In this document: piece after piece, positions 24,035-34,835 of the stretch
How positions within the stretch are numbered: the stretch's first letter is position 1
Layout: every line of letters begins with the position of its first letter
NCBI RefSeq assembly: GCF_003284975.1
Contig: NZ_QMEU01000014.1
Span: 1 to 64,000 of the forward strand
Direction of reading: 5' to 3'
Source: Mycobacterium colombiense
GTDB lineage: Bacteria > Actinomycetota > Actinomycetes > Mycobacteriales > Mycobacteriaceae
DNA: 64,000 nucleotides
Made by a program: the position numbers and the translations under genes
Notes under the pieces: model-generated
What the model saw: the letters and a program-made list of their open reading frames with translations, nothing else
What the model was told of the DNA's origin: nothing
The model's database searches: none

Positions 24035-25345
24035 TCAGCTCGTCTTCGGCATGGGGATGCCTTCGCTGGCCGTGAACTGCGCGTCGTCCTCGGAGGTCAA
24101 CCCGATCGAAACGACGGAACGGGTGAACAGCGCGTCGGTCAGGTAGGCCAGCGACACCGCCCACCGGTTGACGCCGCGGGGGATCGCATACAGGTGGTAG
24201 GACCTGGTGACGGCTTTGGCGGGCAGCCCGGACAGGTGGATGTTCAGCGGGTTGGCCACCGCATAGCGCGGCCCAAGGTCGACCACCAGGCCGAGGTTGC
24301 GGTGTTTGTATTCCTTGCTGCTGCCATAGCCGAGGCTGGCGGCGACGTTGCGGGCCAGCGCTTTGCCCTGCCGGGTCGCGTGCTGGGCGGTCGGCGGGGT
24401 GATCTTCCCCGGCTGGGTCAGGTCGGGGACGGCGGCCGCGTCACCGGCCGCGAACACCTCGGGGTGATCCGGCACCTGCAGGTCGGCCTGCACCTTGAGC
24501 CGGCCCCTTTCGGTCGGCAGTCCCAGGTCTTGGATCAGCGGTGCGCCGGTCACCCCCGTCACCCAGGCGATGGTGCGCGTGTCGATGCGTGAATCATCGC
24601 TGAGCACAACGTGATCGGCGTGTGCCTCCTTGAGCGTGATGCCGAGCCGGACGTCGATTCCGCGCTTGCGTAACACCTTGAGCGCGGCGTCACCCAGCCG
24701 CTTTCCCACCTCCGGCATCACCTGGTCGGCCAGGTCCAGCAGCAGGAACCGCACCTCGGCGCGGTTGAAGCCCATCTGTTTGGCCGCCGCGTCGGCCAGC
24801 GCCCGCAGCTGTGCGACCAGCTCGGTCCCCGAATACGACGCGCCCACCACCACGACCGTGCGCCGGGCGGCGGCCGCTCGCGGATCGTCCTCGATGTTGG
24901 CCAACTCCAGTTGTTCGACGAAGTGGTCGCGCAGGTACAGGGCCTCGGCGGTGGTCTTCAACCCGCGCGCGTGCCTTGCCAGCCCGGGCACATCGAACAG
25001 CCGGGTCACCGAGCCCGGCGTCAGCACCAGCCGGTCCCAGGACATCGAATGACTGCGCTCTTCGGGATCGCAATAGGTCAGCGTGCGCTGGGTGAAATCC
25101 ACCGCGTCCACGCGGCCACGCACCGCGCGCACGCCCTTGAGCGAATTGGCCAGGGGGACAGCGACAAAGCGGGCATCGACGACCCCACCGGCGACGTCGG
25201 GCAACAGCGGTGTGTACAGCATGTAGTCGACGGGGGAGATCATCGTGATGTCGACGGGGACGCGTCGTCGGCGCATAATGCGGGCCAGGCGACGGGCGCA
25301 GGTGAATCCGGTGAAGCCGCTTCCCACGATCACAATGGAGGTCAC
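24035..25345 (-). CDS. NAD(P)/FAD-dependent oxidoreductase, type II NADH dehydrogenase-like
   Basis: A 436-residue flavoprotein of the NDH-2 family (Ndh, NdhA and Rv1812c in M. tuberculosis). The FAD-binding fold is IVIVGSGFTGFTCARRL at residues 4-20, followed by LYTPLLPDVAGG, a second Rossmann motif TVVVVGASYSGTELVAQL near residue 165, and the FAD-contacting VFAAGDAAAVPD plus PTAQHATRQGKALARN. Such enzymes pass electrons from NADH to menaquinone at the membrane without pumping protons. The C-terminus lacks a long membrane anchor, so quinone reductase activity is probable rather than certain. It is convergent with the DUF1360 gene. Confidence 0.85.
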   Translation of the reverse strand: MTSIVIVGSGFTGFTCARRLARIMRRRRVPVDITMISPVDYMLYTPLLPDVAGGVVDARFVAVPLANSLKGVRAVRGRVDAVDFTQRTLTYCDPEERSHSMSWDRLVLTPGSVTRLFDVPGLARHARGLKTTAEALYLRDHFVEQLELANIEDDPRAAAARRTVVVVGASYSGTELVAQLRALADAAAKQMGFNRAEVRFLLLDLADQVMPEVGKRLGDAALKVLRKRGIDVRLGITLKEAHADHVVLSDDSRIDTRTIAWVTGVTGAPLIQDLGLPTERGRLKVQADLQVPDHPEVFAAGDAAAVPDLTQPGKITPPTAQHATRQGKALARNVAASLGYGSSKEYKHRNLGLVVDLGPRYAVANPLNIHLSGLPAKAVTRSYHLYAIPRGVNRWAVSLAYLTDALFTRSVVSIGLTSEDDAQFTASEGIPMPKTS

Positions 25346-25648
25346 CGTCCCGAGTGTAGGCGTGCATCGGAGACGGGTCGCGTGGCCCCTTCACGTCATA
25401 GCCTCGTCGCCAGCGAAATACGTTGCCCGAGAAGGTTTTATAACGCCGGAGTCGGCAACGGAAGCGTGCGGGTATGCTGGCACGCCGGTGACGGGCCAGT
25501 ATCCCTCGGACCGGTTCGTTATCCGGCCTTGCGCTTCGTTGTATGGCCCATAGACTTCTCGTTGGGCGTTCGCATTCGCACGCGTGTGGATGGCGCCATG
25601 AAGGCGAGAATGGGCTCTGCGGGCCGCGACGGCTCCGGGGGTGAACTT
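25346..25648. other. Divergent control region, no gene seen
   Basis: About 300 bp between the NDH-2-like gene and the GAF-ANTAR gene. It is less GC-rich than average. A GGGTAT stands at 25470-25475 without a matching SigF -35 at the right distance. A longer start for the GAF-ANTAR gene (ATG 25598) would use the last 50 bp. No RNA gene is apparent. Confidence 0.5.
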
Positions 25649-26356
25649 ATGCGGGACGGCAATGCCACGATCGTCACTCAGCTCGTCGAGCTGGTGGCGA
25701 ATCTGCAGCGCGAACAAAGCGATACCGCTTCCGGGTTGCACGAGCTCATCGAAAACGGCGTCGACCACGTCACCGGGTCCCAGTACGCCGGTATCACCCT
25801 GGCCAACAAGAACAAGTCGGTCAGCAGCGTGGTCGCCACGCATCGTTACCCGATGGTGCTAGACGCGATCCAGAACAGCGCCGGCGAAGGGCCGTGCCTG
25901 GCGGCGGCCTGGCAGCACCACATCATGCACATCGCCGACCTGAACGCCGAACAACGCTGGCTGCGCTATAGGCGGCTGGCGCTCGAGCAGACGCCGATCC
26001 GCTCGATCCTGTCGTACGAGTTGTTCATCGACGGCACCAGCATGGGCGCGCTCAATTTTTACGCCGACCGTCCGCAGGCCTTCAGCGAGGAGGCCGTCGA
26101 AGTCGGGGCGGTGTTCGCAACGCATATCGCCCTGGCGTGGTCGATGATGCGCCGGCAGGACCAATTTCGCAGCGCGCTGGCATCCCGCGACATCATCGGC
26201 CAGGCCAAGGGCGTGGTCATGGAGCGCTTCAACCTTGATGCCGTAGAAGCGTTCGAATTGCTCACCCGGCTCTCGCAAAAATCCAATATCAGGCTCATCG
26301 ACATCGCGGCGGCGCTGATAGACGGCGAGCACCCGCTCAAAGGCCACCGCCACTAA
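25649..26356 (+). CDS. GAF-ANTAR signalling protein
   Basis: A 235-residue protein with an N-terminal GAF domain (GVDHVTGSQYAGITLANKNK, SAGEGPCLAAAW, MGALNFYADRPQAFSEEAVE; about residues 25-165) and a C-terminal ANTAR domain (SRDIIGQAKGVVMERFNLDA, then VEAFELLTRLSQKSNIRLID; about 175-225). It should bind RNA as an antiterminator after a GAF-sensed signal; Rv1626-like and other actinobacterial ANTAR proteins are relatives. I start it at MRDGNATIVTQ; MKARMGSAG 17 codons upstream is possible. It is the second ANTAR protein within 5 kb, with a different sensor domain. Confidence 0.85.
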   Translation: MRDGNATIVTQLVELVANLQREQSDTASGLHELIENGVDHVTGSQYAGITLANKNKSVSSVVATHRYPMVLDAIQNSAGEGPCLAAAWQHHIMHIADLNAEQRWLRYRRLALEQTPIRSILSYELFIDGTSMGALNFYADRPQAFSEEAVEVGAVFATHIALAWSMMRRQDQFRSALASRDIIGQAKGVVMERFNLDAVEAFELLTRLSQKSNIRLIDIAAALIDGEHPLKGHRH

Positions 26357-26386
26357 GCGCAGATCCGAAAATCGTTCCCGCGGTGG

Positions 26387-27541
26387 TCAATTCATCGGAA
26401 CCGGCGCGGGACGCTTGTCGGCGATGAGCCGCTCGCCGAGGTCGTAGTCGTCGTCGGCGTTGTAGGTCAGGACGCCGACGACGGCATTGCCCGAGTCATA
26501 CCACACGGTGAAGCTGTCGCCATGATCGAGCATCCGGCTGCGTTCGTATCCGTCACCCCACGCGTGGTACTTCAGGGTCGCATCACCGACGCTGGTCCAA
26601 AATCCCGGCACCGCATCCCATTTCGCCTGTTGGCCTGCCGCGCGGGCCCCGGCGATCGTCCCTTGGTCGGTCGCGTCCTGCCAGTGCTCGGTGGCCACGC
26701 GCCGTCCGGCGATTTCGTGGTGCGCCAGCGCGACATCACCGGCGGCGTACACGCCCGGTACCGCGGTGGCCATGTCGCAACCCACCGCGATGCGCGAGTC
26801 CAGGGTCTGCAGGCCGGCCTCGGCCGCGATCCGGCTCAGCGGTGTCACGCCGGTGGCAGCGAGCACCAGGTCGCAGTGAATGGTGACGCCGTTGTCCAGA
26901 CGCACCCCCGCCTCGGTGATCTCCTCCACCGTCACCCCGCCGACGTGGCGGGCCCCCGCCTGCTCCACCAGCCCACGCAACCGCTCGGCGGCCTCGCCAC
27001 CCAGGCGCTTCTGCTGTGGAAGTTCCGACGGCGCAACGATAGTCGCCGCAATGCCGCGCCGGGCAAGCGATGCCGCGGCTTCGCAACCGATGAATCCCGA
27101 GCCGATCACCACGGCCGACGAGGCGTCTTCGGCCGCGCTGCGCAACGTGGCGGCGTCGGACAGCGAACGCAACAGCAGCGCGCGTTCCCCGCCGGGAAAC
27201 GGCGGGGGTGCGGGCGCCGCGCCGCAGGCCAGGATCAACGTGTCGTACTCATACCGCCGATCGCCGAGGTGCACAGCGCGCTGCGCGAGATCCAGTCGGT
27301 CGACGGGCGCACCGGAGATGAACTCGATCGCCCGTTCATCGAACCACCGCTGTGGGTGTAGGGCGACGTCGTCGGTCTCGCCCCGCAGAAATTCCTTGCT
27401 CAACGGCGGCCGGGCATAGGGCAGGTCGATGTCCGCGCTCACGATCCGCACCGGTGTCTCGTTGTCGTGCTCGCGGAAGGCCTCCGCGGCGGCCACCCCG
27501 GCCGGCCCGCTGCCGACGATGATCAGTCCAGGTTGGGTCAC
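26387..27541 (-). CDS. Pyridine-nucleotide-dependent flavoprotein reductase (ferredoxin-reductase-like)
   Basis: A 384-residue protein of the rubredoxin/ferredoxin reductase group. FAD motif LIIVGSGPAGVAAAEAF near the start, then YARPPLSKEFLRGE, the NAD(P) motif AVVIGSGFIGCEAAASLA and VPGVYAAGDVAL followed by the conserved HW pair (ATEHWQDA). It would pass electrons from NAD(P)H to an iron-sulfur or haem partner that is not encoded next to it. The probable start is GTG giving MTQPGLIIVG, because a SigF-like -10 lies only about 10 bp upstream, implying a leaderless message; a TTG 19 codons earlier is the alternative. It is divergent from the zinc alcohol dehydrogenase. Confidence 0.85.
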   Translation of the reverse strand: MTQPGLIIVGSGPAGVAAAEAFREHDNETPVRIVSADIDLPYARPPLSKEFLRGETDDVALHPQRWFDERAIEFISGAPVDRLDLAQRAVHLGDRRYEYDTLILACGAAPAPPPFPGGERALLLRSLSDAATLRSAAEDASSAVVIGSGFIGCEAAASLARRGIAATIVAPSELPQQKRLGGEAAERLRGLVEQAGARHVGGVTVEEITEAGVRLDNGVTIHCDLVLAATGVTPLSRIAAEAGLQTLDSRIAVGCDMATAVPGVYAAGDVALAHHEIAGRRVATEHWQDATDQGTIAGARAAGQQAKWDAVPGFWTSVGDATLKYHAWGDGYERSRMLDHGDSFTVWYDSGNAVVGVLTYNADDDYDLGERLIADKRPAPVPMN

Positions 27542-27550
27542 CACCGGGTC

Positions 27551-27574
27551 ATACCCGCGCCGCGCGGAGTCAAC
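27551..27574 (-). promoter_or_regulatory. SigF-like promoter for the flavoprotein reductase
   Basis: On the minus strand GTTG (27574-27571), 14-nt spacer, GGGTAT (27556-27551). The expected transcription start falls at about 27544, right at the GTG start, so the message would be leaderless. The spacer is one base short and the -35 has one mismatch. Confidence 0.45.
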
Positions 27575-27588
27575 ACTCCAGCGCTGCC

Positions 27589-27613
27589 GTTTCGACAAGT
27601 TCGAGGCGGGTAT
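27589..27613 (+). promoter_or_regulatory. SigF-type promoter for the zinc alcohol dehydrogenase
   Basis: GTTT at 27589-27592, 15-nt spacer, GGGTAT at 27608-27613: a full match to the SigF consensus. The start codon is 12 bp beyond the -10, so the leader is nearly absent. This -10 and the divergent one form the inverted repeat CATACCCGC (27550-27558)/GCGGGTATG (27606-27614). Confidence 0.65.
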
Positions 27614-27624
27614 GCGCCACCCGT

Positions 27625-28806
27625 ATGAAGGCTGTTACCTGGCAGGGCAAGCGCGACGTGCGGGTGGATTCGGTGCCCGACCCGAAGATCGAGCAGCCGA
27701 CGGATGCCATTGTCGAAGTCACCTCGACCAACATCTGCGGTTCCGACCTGCACCTCTACGAGATTCTCGGGGCGTTCATGAAGCCCGGGGACATCCTCGG
27801 GCACGAACCGATGGGCATCGTGCGGGAGGTCGGCACCGAAACGGGTGACCTGCGGGTGGGTGACCGGGTCGTCATCCCGTTCCAAATCTCTTGCGGCAGT
27901 TGCCACATGTGCGGCCAGCAGCTCTACACCCAGTGCGAAACCACCCAGGTGCGCGACCAGGGCATGGGGGCGGCGCTGTTCGGCTATTCGGAGCTCTACG
28001 GCGAGATCCCCGGTGGCCAGGCCGAGCTGTTACGCGTGCCCCAGGCTCAATTCACCCATATCAAAGTTCCTGTGGGTCCGCCGGATTCGCGGTTCGTTTA
28101 CCTGTCCGACGTGCTGCCCACCGCGTGGCAGGCCGTCGACTACGCCAACATCCCGGACGGTGGCTCGGTGACCGTGCTGGGGCTGGGTCCGATCGGGGAC
28201 ATGGCCGCGCGCATCGCCGACCACCTCGGGTACCGGGTCGTCGCCGTCGACCTGGTGCCCGAGCGGCTGGGCCGCGCCGCCAAACGTGGTATCCACACCA
28301 TCGATTTGGGGCGGCTCGACTGCTCCCTCGGTGACGCGATCCGCGACTTGACCGACGGCCGGGGAACCGACTCCGTCATCGACGCGGTGGGCATGGAGGC
28401 ACACGGCTCGCCGGCCGCCAAGCTGGCGCAGCAGGTGGCCGGAGTGTTGCCGGATGCGTTGGGCAAGCGGCTGATGCAGACCGCAGGGGTGGATCGGCTC
28501 AACGCGTTGTACTCGGCCATCGACATCGTTCGGCGCGGGGGCACGATCTCGTTGATCGGCGTGTACGGCGGAATGGCGGATCCCCTGCCGATGCTCACCC
28601 TGTTCGACAAGCAACTGACGCTGCGGATGGGTCAGGCCAACGTCAAGCGGTGGGTCGACGACATAATGCCGCTGCTGACCGACGACGACCCACTCGGCGT
28701 CGACGACTTCGCCACCCACGTGCTGCCGTTGGACCAGGCGCCGCACGCTTACGAGATCTTTCAGAAGAAGCTGGACGGTGCGGTCAAGGTCATACTCAAG
28801 CCGTGA
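27625..28806 (+). CDS. Zinc-dependent alcohol dehydrogenase, formaldehyde-dehydrogenase-like
   Basis: A 393-residue medium-chain dehydrogenase. Catalytic zinc ligands are in NICGSDLHLYE and LGHEPMGIV; structural-zinc cysteines follow the C-x2-C-x2-C-x7-C pattern in SCGSCHMCGQQLYTQC. The NAD fold has TVLGLGPIGDMAARIADHLG near residue 190. The long insert after the structural zinc and the late DAVGMEAHG segment resemble the glutathione-independent formaldehyde dehydrogenase branch. The substrate is an unknown alcohol or aldehyde. It carries a full SigF-type promoter and is divergent from a flavoprotein reductase, suggesting a role in stress physiology. Confidence 0.87.
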   Translation: MKAVTWQGKRDVRVDSVPDPKIEQPTDAIVEVTSTNICGSDLHLYEILGAFMKPGDILGHEPMGIVREVGTETGDLRVGDRVVIPFQISCGSCHMCGQQLYTQCETTQVRDQGMGAALFGYSELYGEIPGGQAELLRVPQAQFTHIKVPVGPPDSRFVYLSDVLPTAWQAVDYANIPDGGSVTVLGLGPIGDMAARIADHLGYRVVAVDLVPERLGRAAKRGIHTIDLGRLDCSLGDAIRDLTDGRGTDSVIDAVGMEAHGSPAAKLAQQVAGVLPDALGKRLMQTAGVDRLNALYSAIDIVRRGGTISLIGVYGGMADPLPMLTLFDKQLTLRMGQANVKRWVDDIMPLLTDDDPLGVDDFATHVLPLDQAPHAYEIFQKKLDGAVKVILKP

Positions 28807-28862
28807 TCACTTATGCCACAAGGCTTTCGGTTCAGTCTTGGCGGCGTGAGGCGGGGCCCACG

Positions 28863-28888
28863 GTTTGACGGCCATGACGGCAGGGTAT
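28863..28888 (+). promoter_or_regulatory. SigF-type promoter for glgX
   Basis: GGTTT at 28862-28866 (GTTT 28863-28866), 16-nt spacer, GGGTAT at 28883-28888: a full match to the SigF consensus. The predicted start of transcription is about 28895, 4 nt before the ATG. Confidence 0.65.
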
Positions 28889-28898
28889 TGATTGCGCC

Positions 28899-31049
<2,151 letters not shown>

Positions 31050-31065
31050 CCCTTCGCGACACCCA

Positions 31066-31106
31066 CAGCCGCTGGTTCGCGGCTGCATCCGCCCGTTTCT
31101 GCGGAT
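31066..31106 (+). terminator. Tandem hairpins after glgX
   Basis: CAGCCGC (31066-31072) with GCGGCTG (31079-31085), then ATCCGC (31087-31092) with GCGGAT (31101-31106), within 60 bp after the glgX stop. Two stacked stems without a U-tract suggest a mycobacterial-style terminator, but each is short. Confidence 0.4.
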
Positions 31107-31225
31107 CGAGCGGATCGCTCGCGCCGAATAGGCGACATCGGTTAGCTTTTGCGCACACTATTGTTCGCATTGCTGCCGCCGATTCCGCGGCCGCGCCCCG
31201 AGTGCCGGGAACGAAGGGACAGCCG

Positions 31226-32980
31226 ATGGACAGGGTCGCCCTCGGCGCGCGTGCGGAATCGGCCTTGCACCGGTCGGCCCGGACGGCCCCGCTGGCGGTA
31301 CTCGTCATTGCCGCCGTGACGTGGCTCGGCTGGTCGACCGGGGTTGACGGGCTGACGCGGATCTATCCGAGCTGGCCGCCGATGACGCCGTGGACCGCGT
31401 TGTGGCTCGCGGCGTTGGGCGCCGCGATCCTGGCACAGTCCGGTCACCCGTCGCCCAATCGCATCTGGGTCGGGCGCGCCCTGGCGCTCATGGTGGCCGT
31501 GTTGGCCGTCGTAATCCTGCTCGAGTACACCCCCATCGGGTCGCTCGGTGTCGACCAGGTTCTGTTCGGGGACGCGGTGCGCGGGCGGCAAACCTCGTGG
31601 CCGGGGCGTCCCAGCCCACAGACGGCGGCGCCGGTCCTGCTGCTCGCCGCCGCCGTCGCGGTGATCCGAGTGGACCGCGGCACCCGTGCGGTCTGGCCGG
31701 TGTGCCTGGTGGGCAGTGGGGCCATCCCGCTCGTCACCGTCGGCGCCTACTTGTTCGATGCGCTTGCGCTCGTCGGTGTTTCGCCCTCGACCGGCCAGGC
31801 GCTCTCGACGGCATCGGCGCTGCTGGTGCTCATCGCAGCGACATCGCTGGCGCGACCCGATCGCTTTCCGGTCGCCTGGCTGCTCGCCCGCCCCGATCGG
31901 CGGTCTTTGGTGCGGCTGGCGGGAATCCTCGCCGGTTTTCCGGTGGTGGTGGCGCTTTCGAGGCCGGCGTTCTTAGCGTTCGGTCTGGGCGAGCACGCTG
32001 AGTGGACGTTTTCGATTTTGTTCAGCACCCTCATCGTTGGCGTGGTCACCTTCTACTTCAGTCAGCGCGAACAGAAGCTCCTGATCGCCAAGGAGCTCGC
32101 CAGCAAGGAGCGCGCGGAGGCCGAGGCGCGCTACCGCATCCTCGCCGACAACGCGGTCGACATCATCGTGCACTTTCGCGGGGGTGAGATCGCATGGGTC
32201 TCGCCGTCGGTGCAGGCCGCGCTGGGCGGCCCGCTGCAGCGCTGGACCGGCTCGGCGTTCGCCGATCACATCCATCCCGAGGACCGCGACAAACTCATTG
32301 CCGCCGTGCGCCGGATCTCCGACGGCGAACGGGTCCTGCAACGGTTCCGGGTGTGTTCGGTCGACGGCGACTACCACTGGGTCGACGGCCACGGAAAGCC
32401 CTACACCGACGCCGAGGGCAGAACCGACGGGCTGATCGCGGCGCTACGCGTCGTCGACGATCAGGTCGAGGCCGAGCAGCGGCTCGAACGGCTGGCGCGG
32501 TTCGACACCCTCACCGGGCTGGTGAACCGGGCCGAGGCCCTCAGCCGGCTCGAGTCCGCGCTGGCGCAGCCGCAACCCGCCGGAACGCATGTCGGCGTCC
32601 TGTTCTGCGACGTCGACCACTTCAAGGCGATCAACGACACCTGGGGACACGGCATGGGGGACTTCGTGCTGGCAACACTGGCGGCGCGGATCCGGGCGAG
32701 CGTTCGCCGCGGCGACACGGTCGGGCGGACCGGAGGCGACGAAATACTGGTGTTGTTGCCCGGCGTTCGCAGCACCGACGAGCTCACCCAGATCGCGGAA
32801 AAGATTCGCAGCCGGGTCGCCGAACCGATCCACCTGTCCGGCAACATGATTCGTGCGACGTTGAGCATCGGTGCCACGCTCGCCCGCTCCGCCGAGTCCG
32901 TCGACACCGTGACCGCGCGAGCCGACGAGGCCATGTACCGCGCCAAATCGGGCGACCGGAACACCGTCGTTCCGAACTAA
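31226..32980 (+). CDS. Membrane PAS-GGDEF protein, putative diguanylate cyclase
   Basis: A 584-residue protein. Residues 15-290 carry about eight membrane helices; a PAS domain follows (EARYRILADNAVDIIVHF, IHPEDRDKLIAA, HWVDGHGKPYTDAEG), then a GGDEF domain (DTLTGLVNRAEALSRLE, FCDVDHFKAINDTWGHGMGD). The active-site loop reads RTGGDEILVLLPG, so the fifth position is Ile instead of Phe; the inhibitory RxxD motif (RRGD) five residues before it is intact. GGDEF enzymes make c-di-GMP from two GTP. Activity is likely, since Gly-Gly-Asp-Glu is kept, but not assured. There is no EAL domain. The start is ATG after GAACGAAGGGACAGCC. Confidence 0.87.
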   Translation: MDRVALGARAESALHRSARTAPLAVLVIAAVTWLGWSTGVDGLTRIYPSWPPMTPWTALWLAALGAAILAQSGHPSPNRIWVGRALALMVAVLAVVILLEYTPIGSLGVDQVLFGDAVRGRQTSWPGRPSPQTAAPVLLLAAAVAVIRVDRGTRAVWPVCLVGSGAIPLVTVGAYLFDALALVGVSPSTGQALSTASALLVLIAATSLARPDRFPVAWLLARPDRRSLVRLAGILAGFPVVVALSRPAFLAFGLGEHAEWTFSILFSTLIVGVVTFYFSQREQKLLIAKELASKERAEAEARYRILADNAVDIIVHFRGGEIAWVSPSVQAALGGPLQRWTGSAFADHIHPEDRDKLIAAVRRISDGERVLQRFRVCSVDGDYHWVDGHGKPYTDAEGRTDGLIAALRVVDDQVEAEQRLERLARFDTLTGLVNRAEALSRLESALAQPQPAGTHVGVLFCDVDHFKAINDTWGHGMGDFVLATLAARIRASVRRGDTVGRTGGDEILVLLPGVRSTDELTQIAEKIRSRVAEPIHLSGNMIRATLSIGATLARSAESVDTVTARADEAMYRAKSGDRNTVVPN

Positions 32981-33061
32981 GCGGCCCTGTGATCGCCACG
33001 CGGCGCCCGCCATCCGGTAGGTTTCTCGCGACAGCGTCTTGCGTTACAAGAGAGGACGAAT

Positions 33062-33841
33062 ATGTCAAGGACAGTGGTGGTCGGCGCCTCCAGCGGGCTG
33101 GGGCGTTGCATAGGTGTCGGTCTCGCGCAGCGCGGTGATCAGGTCGCGCTGCTTGCCCGCCGTCGGGAGCGTATCGAGGCCGCAGCCAAGGACGCCGGTC
33201 CGAACGCCGTCGCCATCGAATGCGATGTCACCGACCAGGCGTCGTGCCGCTCGTCCATCGACCGCGCCGCCGACGCCCTCGGCGGCATCGACAACGTGGT
33301 CTACACGCCGGCCGTCGGGCCGCTGGTCCGGATGGTCGACACCGATGCCGACACCTGGCGGCGGATCTTCGACACCAACGTCATCGGGGCGTCGCTGGTG
33401 ACGGCCGCGGCGGTGCCACACCTGACCGCGTCGGCCGGCAAGGCGGTCTACCTGTCCTCCGACGCGGGCACCTTCGGGCCGCCGTGGCCGGGCCTGGGCG
33501 CGTACGGCGTCAGCAAGGCGGCCCTCGAACGCCTGGTGGAGGCGTGGCGGGCCGAGCACTCCGACATCGGCTTCACCAACCTGATCGTCGGGGAGTGCGC
33601 GGGCGGCGAGGGCGACGGTCAGACCGGCATGAACGAAGGCTGGGACATGGACCTCGCGATGAAGGCGGTCCCGCTGTGGTCCTCGCGCGGCTGCATGCCC
33701 GGCAAGTTGATGCCCGTCGAAGACCTGATCGACGTGGTGCACACGATCCTGCGGACCAACTCCTCGACGTCGATGCCGCTGGTGGTGGCCCGCGGCGCGC
33801 CGGCCAGCCCGGCGGCGTTCGCCGAGGCCAATCAGTCGTAA
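33062..33841 (+). CDS. Short-chain dehydrogenase/reductase
   Basis: A 259-residue SDR. Cofactor motif VVVGASSGLGRCIGVGL at residues 5-21 and RRRERIEAAAK, suited to NADP because of the Arg run. The usual NNAG is replaced by VVYTPAVG near residue 82. Active-site Ser is in AVYLSSDAG, and Tyr/Lys are in GAYGVSKAALERL. The changed NNAG loop is unusual but the catalytic triad is complete. Substrate is unknown. It follows the diguanylate cyclase by 80 bp in the same direction and is convergent with the aldo/keto reductase. Confidence 0.82.
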   Translation: MSRTVVVGASSGLGRCIGVGLAQRGDQVALLARRRERIEAAAKDAGPNAVAIECDVTDQASCRSSIDRAADALGGIDNVVYTPAVGPLVRMVDTDADTWRRIFDTNVIGASLVTAAAVPHLTASAGKAVYLSSDAGTFGPPWPGLGAYGVSKAALERLVEAWRAEHSDIGFTNLIVGECAGGEGDGQTGMNEGWDMDLAMKAVPLWSSRGCMPGKLMPVEDLIDVVHTILRTNSSTSMPLVVARGAPASPAAFAEANQS

Positions 33842-33850
33842 GCCGGCACC

Positions 33851-34822
33851 TCAGCGGCGGCCGAGCTTCTCCTTGGCCAGGTCGGTCACGAAGCGCGCCG
33901 CCGAGGTGGGCCGGAAGGCCAGGGCCGCCTCGGTGAGCGCGTCACGGGATGCGGTGGGCAGCTCGATGTCGGCCGCCGCGACGTTGAACTCCAGCTGCTC
34001 GACGGACGAGGCGCCCGGAATGGCAACCACGCCCGGATAGCTGATCAGCCAGGCCAGGGCCACCTGCGCCGGCTTGGCGTCGACGTCCCTGGCGACGTCG
34101 CGCAACAGCTGCAGCAGCGGCTCGATGCGGCGCAGGTTTTCGGTGCCGAACCGGGAGTTCACCGCGCGCACGCCGCCCGGACGGTTGTCCACGCCATACT
34201 TGCCGCCCAGCAGTCCCTGTTCCAGCGGGCTGTAGGCGATCACGATCCGGTTCTCCCGCTCGGCGAACGGCACCAGATTCTTCAGCGCCTTCGGGTAGGC
34301 GAGCGAGAAGTGCACCTGGTTGCTGATCACCGGCCGGCCAAGCGCGGCGTCGGCCTTCCGCCAGCGCTGCAGCGAATAGTTCGAGACGCCGGCGGCGCCG
34401 ATCTTGCCGCGCTCCAGCAGGTCACGCATGCCCGGCATGATTACCGAGTCGGGAAACACCGGGTTGGGTTGGTGGATCTGATAGAGCGGGATGCGGTCCA
34501 GCCCCAGCCGCTGCGCGCTGGCGCGGGCGCGTTGCTTGACCACCGCGGGGAAAGGCGCGACCGGCATGATCTTGCTGGCCACCGCCACCTCGGCGCGCTC
34601 GTCGCCGAGCGCCTCCCCCAGGATCCGCTCGCTTTTGCCCAGGCCGTACACCTCGGCCGTGTCGAACAGCGTCACCCCCAGGGCTCGGGCGCGGCGCACG
34701 ATGTCACCCGCGGCGCCGGCGGCGTAGCTGTCGCCGTAACCCCACTCGCGTGATCCGAACTGCCAGGTGCCCAGGCCGATCCGGCTGACCCGGCCGACCC
34801 CGTCGACGTCGACAAACTTCAT
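33851..34822 (-). CDS. Aldo/keto reductase
   Basis: A 323-residue NADPH-dependent reductase with a TIM-barrel fold. The catalytic tetrad is visible: Asp and Tyr in TLFDTAEVYGLGKSERILGE, Lys in VAVASKIMP and His in LYQIHQPNP. The coenzyme-binding stretch near the end is VVAIPGASSVEQLEFN. It resembles YhdN/Tas-type general aldehyde reductases, with unknown physiological substrate. It begins 13 bp after the sensor-like gene on the same strand and is probably co-transcribed with it. Confidence 0.87.
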   Translation of the reverse strand: MKFVDVDGVGRVSRIGLGTWQFGSREWGYGDSYAAGAAGDIVRRARALGVTLFDTAEVYGLGKSERILGEALGDERAEVAVASKIMPVAPFPAVVKQRARASAQRLGLDRIPLYQIHQPNPVFPDSVIMPGMRDLLERGKIGAAGVSNYSLQRWRKADAALGRPVISNQVHFSLAYPKALKNLVPFAERENRIVIAYSPLEQGLLGGKYGVDNRPGGVRAVNSRFGTENLRRIEPLLQLLRDVARDVDAKPAQVALAWLISYPGVVAIPGASSVEQLEFNVAAADIELPTASRDALTEAALAFRPTSAARFVTDLAKEKLGRR

Positions 34823-34835
34823 GCGGACAGCCTAC

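Noticed and set aside
25439..25475. SigF promoter for the GAF-ANTAR gene (GGTTT...GGGTAT)
   Set aside because: The two elements are about 31 nt apart, far more than the 15-17 nt needed.
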